The notes below the pieces were generated by a model that saw only the letters and a program-made list of their open reading frames with translations, had not been told where the DNA came from and ran no database searches. A stretch of 64,000 nt of DNA, from positions 180,071 to 244,070 of the forward strand of contig NZ_MDED01000003.1 in NCBI RefSeq assembly GCF_002939885.1, written 5' to 3'. This DNA comes from Xanthomonas cucurbitae. Its GTDB lineage: Bacteria > Pseudomonadota > Gammaproteobacteria > Xanthomonadales > Xanthomonadaceae. How positions within the stretch are numbered: position 1 is the first letter of the stretch; each line of letters starts with the position of its first letter. Positions 40,997-47,909 of the stretch are shown here, piece by piece. The translations under genes were made by a program, and so were the position numbers.

Positions 40997-42253
40997 TCAA
41001 AGGTGGGTGGCCGGTTCCGGCGGCGCCGCGGCGTCGGCCGTCTGGCGATCGCGCAAACGGCGGCCGCTGCGGCGCTCCCAACGCCAGAATAGCCAGCCAA
41101 GCAAGAAAAAACCGGTCATGCCGATCGCCAGATGCAGGGGACGCGCGCTCAGCAGCGGCGACAGCACCCCGGCCACCAGCGTATTGGTCATCAGCTGGGT
41201 GAAGGCCTGCAGCGAGGACGCCAGGCCGCGCTGGTGCGGGTACATGTCCAGTACCGCCAGCGCCAGGATCGGGAAGATCAACGCCATGCCCACCCCGGCC
41301 AGGAAGATTGGCAGCACCGCCCACGGCAGGGCGATCTGCACCACTGCCAGGGTGTAGCCCAGGTTGGCCAGCGCGGCCACCCCGCAGCAGATGAAGCCGA
41401 TACGGATCTGCCGCACCGGCTGCATGCGCCCGGCCATCCGCCCGGACAGGAACGACCCCAGCGTCATGCCGCCGATGGTGGGGATGAACAGCCAGGCGAA
41501 GTCACCCTCGCCCAGTTGCAGGTGTTGCATGAGCAGCACCGGCGCCGAGGCGATGTACAGGAAGATGCCGGCAAAATTGAACGACCCGGCCGCAGCCAGC
41601 CGCTGGAACCGCGGATTGAAGCCGATCCGTCTGTAGTCCTGCAGCAGGCGTTTGAACTGCAACGGGGTGCGTGCCTCCACCGGGTGGGTTTCCGGCAGCC
41701 AGATCAGCGTGGCCACCAGCAGCACCAACCCGAACGCGACCAAGAACCAGAAGATCAGCGGCCAGCCGGCGCCACTGAGCAGAATCCAGCCGCCGATGAT
41801 CGGCGCGATGGCCGGCGCAATGCCGAAGATCATCGACACCTGGCTCATCAGCCGTTGCGCGTCTGGCCCCTGGAACAGGTCGCGGATCACCGCCCGGCCC
41901 ACGATCATGCCCACGCCTGCGGACAGGCCCTGCAACGCGCGGAATGCCAGCAGCGTGGGCAGGTCCTGAGACAACGCACAGCCGATCGAGCCGGCGATGA
42001 ACAGCACCAACCCGCCCAGGATCACCCGCTTGCGGCCCCAGGCGTCAGACAGCGGCCCGTGCGCAAGGCTCATGCCCCCGTAGGCCAGCAGGTAGACGCT
42101 GATGGTCTGCTGGATCGCCACCTGGTCCACCGCCAGGCTGCGGCTGAGCCGCGAGAACGCCGGGAAGATGGTGTCGATGGAGAACGGGCCGAACATCGCC
42201 AACCCGGCCAGCAGCAGCGCCATGCGTCGGGTGGAGGAAACAACAGAGGTCAT
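40997..42253 (-). CDS. Bcr/CflA-family drug efflux MFS transporter
   Basis: A 418-residue major facilitator protein with 12 hydrophobic helices. The motif-A-like loop GPLSDAWGRKRVILGG and the drug-efflux ALQGLSAGVGMIVGRAVIRD (motif C region) are present, as is SIDTIFPAF at the first helix. The Bcr/CflA group exports antibiotics or small metabolites. It lies on the far side of raxB; an MFS gene flanking the rax cluster is also known in X. oryzae. Start at 42253 (MTSVVSSTRRM); a longer start adds 15 residues. Confidence 0.9.
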   Translation of the reverse strand: MTSVVSSTRRMALLLAGLAMFGPFSIDTIFPAFSRLSRSLAVDQVAIQQTISVYLLAYGGMSLAHGPLSDAWGRKRVILGGLVLFIAGSIGCALSQDLPTLLAFRALQGLSAGVGMIVGRAVIRDLFQGPDAQRLMSQVSMIFGIAPAIAPIIGGWILLSGAGWPLIFWFLVAFGLVLLVATLIWLPETHPVEARTPLQFKRLLQDYRRIGFNPRFQRLAAAGSFNFAGIFLYIASAPVLLMQHLQLGEGDFAWLFIPTIGGMTLGSFLSGRMAGRMQPVRQIRIGFICCGVAALANLGYTLAVVQIALPWAVLPIFLAGVGMALIFPILALAVLDMYPHQRGLASSLQAFTQLMTNTLVAGVLSPLLSARPLHLAIGMTGFFLLGWLFWRWERRSGRRLRDRQTADAAAPPEPATHL

Positions 42254-42519
42254 GCGCAACGGTATCCGAAAAGCTCGCCAGCACGCGCACACCGGCATTG
42301 GCGGTCAGGACACCGACTGCTCCGATGCAAACGAAGGCAAACAACCGGACATGTTACGCCAACGCCTGCAGCGCTGAGTCACCGCTCCCGCCCCGCGTCG
42401 CCCCGACCGGTCGAGTTCGTCAGGATGATGGCAGGGTCTGCTGCGCCCTCTCCTGCACAGCGTGGATTGGCCACGGTTGCACACCGCACCGGCCGCTCGA
42501 CACGACGCGCCCGGCACCG

Positions 42520-44679
42520 TTACTGCCGATCGCGCGGCAGCAGCTCGTGCGAACGCCGCCATTGCGCGATGGTCTGGTCGGCCACCACACGCCCGCGCTC
42601 CAGGGTCACCACGCGCTCGGCCATGTCGAGCGTTTCGCGCCGATGCGCAACGATGATCCGCGTGATCTGCATCGCCTGGATGGCCGCATTGACGCGGTGT
42701 TCGTTCATCACATCCAGGTGGCTGGTCGCCTCGTCCATCACCAGGATGCGCGGCGATCGGTACAGGGCGCGCGCAAGCAGCACACGTTGGCGCTGACCAC
42801 CAGACAACCCGGTACCGGCCTCGCTCAGCGGCGAAGCGTAGCCCAGCGGCATCTGCTCCACCTCCTCGTGCAAGGCGGCAATCCGCGCGCAGCGCTCCAC
42901 CTGGGCCTGATCCGACTCCGGATCGAAGAAGCTGATGTTGTCGGCCACCGATCCGGTGAACAGCAGATCGTCCTGCATCACCGTGCCGACCATGGCGCGA
43001 TACTGCGGCAGCGCCGCACTGGACAGCGGACGACCACCAATCCTGACCTGGCCGCTAGTGGGTTGCAGCAATCCCAGGATCACCCTGACCAGGGTCGTCT
43101 TGCCGCAGCCGGAGGTGCCGGTGATGGCGACGCACTCGCCGCTGTCGATGCGCAGGGTGAGGTCCTCGAGCACCGCCGGGATGTCGTCGGCATAGCGAAA
43201 GCCCACCCCGCACAATTCGATCGTGGTCTCGCTCCACGACGCGGCCTCTGCAACCTGGCCGGCATTCTCGCGTGGCTGGTGAACGATGTCGGCGACGCGT
43301 TCGAGATGAACCCGCAACAGGCGAAATTCCACGAGCCGGTCGATCAGCTCCGACAGACGCCGCGAAAATTGCTCACGGTAGGCAATGAAAGCCAGCAGCA
43401 TGCCAAGCGAGAGCTCCGAACGCAGGATGGCCAGGGCCGCCAACCAGATCACCAGCACGCGCTCGACCCCGAATAGCAACAACTTGGCTGACGACTGCAG
43501 CACCTCGTACTGGCCCAGACGCAGCTGCGCATTGGTCTGTTCGGCCAGCAGATGGGTCCAGTCCATCTGCCGCACGTGCTGCCGACCAAACAGCCGGACG
43601 CTTTGGATCCCGCGCACGCTCTCCAGGAAATGGGTGTGCTGCCGGGCGTCCCAGACCAATTGTTCGACCGCCGCTTCGCGCATCCTGCCGAGCCAGAACA
43701 GACGCGCCAAGGCGTAGAGCACCACCGCTGACACGGAGATCGCGCTGAGCGCGGCGCTGTAGACCAGCATCAGGCTGAACGTGCCGACCACCAGAACGCC
43801 ATCGACCAGCGTCTGCGTGAAGCCGGTGGTCAAGGTGCGCTGGACCTGCACGATGGAGGCGAAGCGCGACTGGATCCCGCCCAGGTGGCGCTTCTCGAAA
43901 TACGGCAGCGGAAGCGCAAGCAGGTGCGCAAACACCTGCCCCAACCATTGGAAGCCCAGTTGCGCCGAAACGGTGGCGATCAACCATCCGCGCAGCAGGC
44001 TGATGCCGCCTTGCACGACCACCAGCAACAGGAAGCCGGCGCCAAGTACGTGGATCAGGCCGGTATCGGCAGCCGGCACGGCCTGATCCACCAGCCACTG
44101 CAGCTGGAACGGCATGCCCAGACTGAGCACTTCCAGCGCGAACGCCAGCGCCAGTATCTGCCACACCGCCCGCCCCAGCCCGTGCACGCGACCGATCAAC
44201 GAGGACAACGCCACCGGCGCCGCAGCGCGGCGTGGGCGGAAGTCGGTGGTCGGGCTCAGCTCCAGCGCAATCCCGGAAAAATGCCGGGCAAATTCGCTCC
44301 ATGACAGCGTTCGCGGCCCGTTGGCCGGATCATGGATCTGCAGGCGCCGCGTCCCGACGCGCTTGAGTACCACGAAATGGTTCAGATCCCAATGCACGAT
44401 GCACGGCAGTTGCAGATCCGGCAGTGCATCCATCTCCAGGCGCAGTGCGCGCGCCTGCAGGCCCAGCGCCTGTGCGATCGACACTAAACTGGCCAGGTTC
44501 GTCCCCTGCCGCGACAGCAGGAAACGGCGGCGCAGCTCTGCCAGACCGACATGACAACCGTGGTAGTGCGCCACCATGGCCATCGCCGCCAGGCCACATT
44601 CGCCCGCCTGCCCCTGCAGGATCATCGGCAGTGCACGCGTGCCGGACAATCGACGCAACTGCGCCACCCACCGGCTCAC
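42520..44679 (-). CDS. raxB: Peptidase-containing ABC transporter RaxB
   Basis: A 719-residue PCAT-type ABC exporter. An N-terminal C39 peptidase domain (about 15-140) has the catalytic Cys28 in QAGECGLAAMAMVAHYHG, His in CIVHWDLNHFVVL and Asp in IHDPANG; it cuts leader peptides after Gly-Gly. Six membrane helices follow (about 170-430), then the ATPase with GTSGCGKTT, LSGGQRQR and VMDEATSHLD. In X. oryzae RaxB cleaves and exports RaxX. I start it at the GTG at 44679, which overlaps the raxA stop as GTGA; an ATG at 44739 would overlap raxA by 64 bases. Confidence 0.93.
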   Translation of the reverse strand: MSRWVAQLRRLSGTRALPMILQGQAGECGLAAMAMVAHYHGCHVGLAELRRRFLLSRQGTNLASLVSIAQALGLQARALRLEMDALPDLQLPCIVHWDLNHFVVLKRVGTRRLQIHDPANGPRTLSWSEFARHFSGIALELSPTTDFRPRRAAAPVALSSLIGRVHGLGRAVWQILALAFALEVLSLGMPFQLQWLVDQAVPAADTGLIHVLGAGFLLLVVVQGGISLLRGWLIATVSAQLGFQWLGQVFAHLLALPLPYFEKRHLGGIQSRFASIVQVQRTLTTGFTQTLVDGVLVVGTFSLMLVYSAALSAISVSAVVLYALARLFWLGRMREAAVEQLVWDARQHTHFLESVRGIQSVRLFGRQHVRQMDWTHLLAEQTNAQLRLGQYEVLQSSAKLLLFGVERVLVIWLAALAILRSELSLGMLLAFIAYREQFSRRLSELIDRLVEFRLLRVHLERVADIVHQPRENAGQVAEAASWSETTIELCGVGFRYADDIPAVLEDLTLRIDSGECVAITGTSGCGKTTLVRVILGLLQPTSGQVRIGGRPLSSAALPQYRAMVGTVMQDDLLFTGSVADNISFFDPESDQAQVERCARIAALHEEVEQMPLGYASPLSEAGTGLSGGQRQRVLLARALYRSPRILVMDEATSHLDVMNEHRVNAAIQAMQITRIIVAHRRETLDMAERVVTLERGRVVADQTIAQWRRSHELLPRDRQ

Positions 44680-45914
44680 CGCAGCGTACCGCGCAGACTG
44701 GAGAGCGGCTCGAAGGCCCACTGCGAAAAGCGCCGCCACTCCAGTTCGAGCGTGCCCCGCACCCCCATTCCCGGGCGCAGGATCGCCGCCAATCGGGTAT
44801 TGGCCGATGCATCCCCGACCAGGCGTACCCGCACGCGATACATCGGATCGATTCCCGATGGCGCACCGCCGCTCGGGGACTCGGGCACCGCCGCCACCTC
44901 GACGACCCGCCCGGCAAATTGTCCGTAGTGCTGATAGGGCAAGGCATCGAAGCGTAACTGCACGGGCATGCCGGCCCCAATCAGTCCAGCGGCACGGGAC
45001 GGCGCGAACAATGCAACCTCCACCGTTGGTAGCGGCGGCAACAGATCGGCCAGGCGCTGCCCCTGGCCGACCGCCTGCCCGGGCTGTACCGGCCGCAACG
45101 CAACGCGTCCGGCGCGCGGCGCGCGCACTTCCCAGCGCGATGCCGCGGATTGCTCGATGACCGCACGCCGATCCTCCTGAAGATCGGCGCCTGCAACCGC
45201 CAGCTGCGCGCGCACCTCCACAGTCGTCTGTCGCACGCTGCTCTCGGCCTGTACGACCGCATCGGCCAACGCCATGCGTTCGCGTTCCAGTTCCAGGCCG
45301 TGCGCGCGTTGATCGAGCACATCGGCCAACCGCTCATCGGCGAACTGCTCGCTCACCAGGCCACGCGCCAGAGCGATGCGGTAGCGCTGCTCGATGCGCT
45401 CGGCCAACTGCAGCCGGTGTCGCAACACCTGCAGTTCGTGACCCACCTGCTGCTGCCGGGCGCGCAGCCCGGCCAGCGACTGGGCGGCCGCCTGCTGCCG
45501 CAACCCGCCCTGCGCACGCAGTTGCTCCAGCGCCTCGGTCGCCAGACGTTGCCGCTCTGCCAGCGCCTGAGCAGCCTGCAATCCCGGCCGCCCGGGATCA
45601 TCGCGATGCTCGGCCGACAGCTCGAACAACATCTGGCCAGCCGAGACGGTTTGCCCCTGCACGGCCCCCACCCGCACGACCACCCCCGGCTGCGGCGTGG
45701 TCATCGCGATCACCCCACCCGCAGGAGTCACAGTGCCAGACAAGGTCTGGCTGCGCGCGAAGCCCAGGCGGAAGAACCCCACCACCAGCAGCAACACCGT
45801 CACCACCACCACCAGCACGCACCACCGCACTACGCGGCGCTGCCGCAACACCACCGGTCCCAACCGATTACGTTGCAGGTAATCCACGGCCTCGCGCCGG
45901 AACAGCGTCGTCAT
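44676..45914 (-). CDS. raxA: Membrane-fusion protein RaxA (HlyD family)
   Basis: The 412-residue periplasmic adaptor of the RaxB exporter. One N-terminal membrane helix (about 31-52) precedes a lipoyl-like half (VTPAGGVIAMTTPQPGVVVRVGAV), a long coiled-coil hairpin (about 110-240), and the second lipoyl half (WEVRAPRAGRVALRPVQPGQAVGQGQ). It links RaxB to an outer-membrane TolC-type channel not encoded here. The start at 45914 is ATG. It is about 95 bases downstream of raxST and overlaps raxB by four bases. Confidence 0.92.
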   Translation of the reverse strand: MTTLFRREAVDYLQRNRLGPVVLRQRRVVRWCVLVVVVTVLLLVVGFFRLGFARSQTLSGTVTPAGGVIAMTTPQPGVVVRVGAVQGQTVSAGQMLFELSAEHRDDPGRPGLQAAQALAERQRLATEALEQLRAQGGLRQQAAAQSLAGLRARQQQVGHELQVLRHRLQLAERIEQRYRIALARGLVSEQFADERLADVLDQRAHGLELERERMALADAVVQAESSVRQTTVEVRAQLAVAGADLQEDRRAVIEQSAASRWEVRAPRAGRVALRPVQPGQAVGQGQRLADLLPPLPTVEVALFAPSRAAGLIGAGMPVQLRFDALPYQHYGQFAGRVVEVAAVPESPSGGAPSGIDPMYRVRVRLVGDASANTRLAAILRPGMGVRGTLELEWRRFSQWAFEPLSSLRGTLR

Positions 45915-46008
45915 CCGACGGTTGTCGCCAGCGGCCGCCGATACCGAATGCAGACACTGCGGCAGGGCACCTCGCGCGCCGACGCCCGCTCCCAAGGGAC
46001 TTGCACGC

Positions 46009-46812
46009 TCATACCAGCACCGCGCCGTGTGTGGGCCCGTTCTCCCAGAAGGCCAGCTGCTGCAGCCGATCGAACAGCATCGGTGGCAGCACGCTGCGGC
46101 GCGGCACATAGTCCACGCCACGCCGGACGCGGTGCAGGCCAGGCGCCTGCAGCGCGGCATCGAACCGGTCTGCATTGGCCTCCACGCTGTCATAGTCGTG
46201 AGCGAACGCGGGCAACTGCAAGAACGCGTAGACCTGCTCCATCGCCTGCGCCGGGCGCTGTGCCAGGGTTTCGTAGCGCAACAGCAGCAGGCGGCTCGCA
46301 TGCTCGCCGTAAAACGCCTGCCGCAAGCCATCCAGCGCATAACCGACCACGCCTCGCGGAGAGGTCAGCAGGTCCGCGCGCATCGTTATCGAATCTTCCG
46401 GATCGTACCCGAACACCGAAGACAACCGCAGCGGCTGTGCCTGCGCCAGCCGTTCGAAACTATCCACAATCCAGCCGACATCGCGTACGCAACAGACGAC
46501 ACGGCCTTCTGGAAACAGGGTCGCCAGGCCGGATAAACGGCTACACCAGGCACGATTGGTATCCAGGACCGTCTGCACGCCCGGGCGATCCTGGTGATAG
46601 GCATGGAAGACCCCACGTAACAAGCGTATGCGCTGCGCGTCGTCGATCTGCACACTGGAAGGATATTCTTCGCTCATGCCCATGAGCATCGCCGCATACA
46701 ACCGCGCCACCGGAGAGGTGACATCGGCATGCACCTGCGGATTTTGCCGTAGCAACGCCGCCAGGAGCGACGAACCTGCCCGTGGCAAACCGGATATGAA
46801 GTGATAGTCCAA
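46009..46812 (-). CDS. raxST: Tyrosine sulfotransferase RaxST
   Basis: RaxST transfers sulfate from PAPS to a tyrosine of RaxX. The product shows the 5'-phosphosulfate loop FISGLPRAGSSLLAALLRQNP (about 4-24) and a 3'-phosphate-binding block with CVRDVGWIVDSFE. Its size (267 residues) is right for this family. I start it at TTG 46812 (LDYHFISGLPRAG), which fits homologous N-termini and has GGGAAG upstream; a GTG at 46857 would add 15 residues with no ribosome site. It is transcribed divergently from raxX with an intergenic region of about 440 bases and heads raxST-raxA-raxB. Confidence 0.9.
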   Translation of the reverse strand: MDYHFISGLPRAGSSLLAALLRQNPQVHADVTSPVARLYAAMLMGMSEEYPSSVQIDDAQRIRLLRGVFHAYHQDRPGVQTVLDTNRAWCSRLSGLATLFPEGRVVCCVRDVGWIVDSFERLAQAQPLRLSSVFGYDPEDSITMRADLLTSPRGVVGYALDGLRQAFYGEHASRLLLLRYETLAQRPAQAMEQVYAFLQLPAFAHDYDSVEANADRFDAALQAPGLHRVRRGVDYVPRRSVLPPMLFDRLQQLAFWENGPTHGAVLV

Positions 46813-47254
46813 ACGCGCAGTGCTTCCCGTCTGATGGATCTGCACTCGTCGCAACACGCTGCCGCGACGATGCAGTGCGCGTCAGGGTTGCACGGTGCTG
46901 TGTGACCTGATCTGTCGGGCAGCGCAAAGACACCGCGCTTTGCGAATGTGTTCGATCGCCGGTCTGAACATAGGTGTCGTCTGAATATGATCGCAATCAC
47001 ATTTCCCTATGTTCGACACCTCTTCCGGCTGTAGCAGTTCGCTGGCAGAGACATGCTGTCGTATCCCGCTCCCGGTACAGGCCGGCGCAGCGCGCATTGT
47101 GCAATCCTGGATTCTGAAATCGTCGCGGCAAACGCTCCGCGCCCAGCAGTTGATCCACCTGCTGTTCTTTGGGCGGCAAGCCAAGGCGGTCATCCGGTTT
47201 CTCCCTTCGAACCGGATGACGTCAGTCAGCGGAGGGCTTACTCACGAGGACTTC
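46813..47254. promoter_or_regulatory. Divergent raxST/raxX control region
   Basis: A 440-base gap with visibly lower G+C than its flanks (28 G+C of 60 in 46981-47040). It holds the inverted pair GAACATAGG (46966-46974) / CCTATGTTC (47006-47014), which could be an operator dyad or a stem. A second, stronger inverted repeat is listed separately at 47188-47219. Promoters for both directions must lie here, but I see no consensus -35/-10 pair. Longer open frames here lack ribosome sites. Confidence 0.5.
47188..47219 (+). promoter_or_regulatory. Perfect 11-bp inverted repeat in the raxX leader
   Basis: GTCATCCGGTT and AACCGGATGAC are perfect inverted repeats around a ten-base loop, ending 35 bases before the raxX ATG. 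It could be a dyad operator or an RNA stem in the 5' leader. There is no T-run after it, so it is not an ordinary terminator. Confidence 0.6.
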
Positions 47255-47437
47255 ATGATGAAACGATTGAACACGTCCCAAGCCGAGACATCGGACGCGC
47301 TGAACCGCCGCTCCGCCGACCAGGACCGGATGCAGTTGCTGGACGAGCGTTTTTGGAAGCATGTTGGCGGCGGGGATGCCCCTCACGGCGGGGACTACCC
47401 TCCGATGGAATACAATAAGCCGCCACGCAATCCATAG
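47255..47437 (+). CDS. raxX: RaxX sulfated peptide precursor (divergent variant)
   Basis: A 60-codon gene with an AGGA site seven bases before the ATG. The leader MMKRLNTSQAETSDALNRRS...DERFWKHVGG ends in a Gly-Gly (38-39) suited to RaxB. RaxX of X. oryzae has HVGGGDYPPPGANPKHDPPPR; here the first part is HVGGGD, then an extra APHGG, then DYPP and MEYNKPPRNP. Tyr48 follows Asp47 and Tyr53 follows Glu52, so two acidic-preceded sulfation candidates exist. A second Gly-Gly stands at 45-46. The ANPKHDP part of the hormone-mimicking core is missing. Position, length, leader and the ending PPRNP identify the gene; receptor recognition is unknown. Confidence 0.88.
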   Translation: MMKRLNTSQAETSDALNRRSADQDRMQLLDERFWKHVGGGDAPHGGDYPPMEYNKPPRNP

Positions 47438-47582
47438 GGTTGACCCCATCTGGTAGGGCAACCAAGGTGCGGCCCGCCTGGACCTGGCGGCGCCATCCAG
47501 GGCCACGGATCGGGGGGAACCCACTCCCGGGCCGGCGGCTCGCGCGGTCTTGCCCAGCCAGCCTGGACAAGACGATAAACGT

Positions 47583-47612
47583 TTCGACCAAACCCACCGC
47601 CCTGGCTATACT
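47583..47612 (+). promoter_or_regulatory. Promoter for the glycine riboswitch/gcvP transcript
   Basis: TTCGAC at 47583-47588 and TATACT at 47607-47612 with an 18-base spacer. Transcription would start just before the first glycine aptamer. Confidence 0.55.
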
Positions 47613-47624
47613 ACCGGCGCAACA

Positions 47625-47807
47625 CGGTGGGAGAAGCGGCACTGCCGCTGCCGAAGGCGCAACAGCCCGTAATCGCTCAGGCTCGATACCATCTTCAACA
47701 CAACTCTGGAGAGACCGGCCGATGCCGGCGCCGAAGGGGCACGGAATGCAGGCAGGCCCAGCGCCAGGCCGCGTTCTTAAACTCTCAGGCAAAAGGACAG
47801 AGGGGCG
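47625..47807 (+). ncRNA. Tandem glycine riboswitch
   Basis: Two successive glycine aptamers lie upstream of gcvP. The first runs from GGTGGGAGA to about 47695, with GCCGAAGGCGCAAC. The second runs from CTCTGGAGAGACC (47704) through CCGAAGGGGCA to CTCAGGCAAAAGGACAGAGGGG (to 47804), all highly characteristic. The outer P1 of aptamer two pairs CTCTG (47704-47708) with CAGAG (47798-47802). Glycine binding should switch gcvP on. Aptamer one is less well conserved at its closing strand. Confidence 0.93.
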
Positions 47808-47909
47808 CGAGGAAGACCGCCGCTGCGGCAGGTGATGGCGCGCCCACGCGTGTCATGCCGGTCGCGGTGCTTCCGACCTTTCGCATGCCCTCTGCCCCGG
47901 ATGCCCGCC

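Noticed and set aside
44679..44739. ATG at 44739 as raxB start
   Set aside because: It would overlap raxA by 64 bases; the GTGA junction and C39-domain position favour GTG 44679.
46882..47193. Minus-strand gene between raxST and raxX
   Set aside because: No ribosome site or recognisable feature; the region is better explained as divergent control DNA.
47009..47254. Longer N-terminus of raxX (82 extra codons)
   Set aside because: The known family length is 60 residues, the ribosome site is before 47255, and the extension crosses the inverted repeat.
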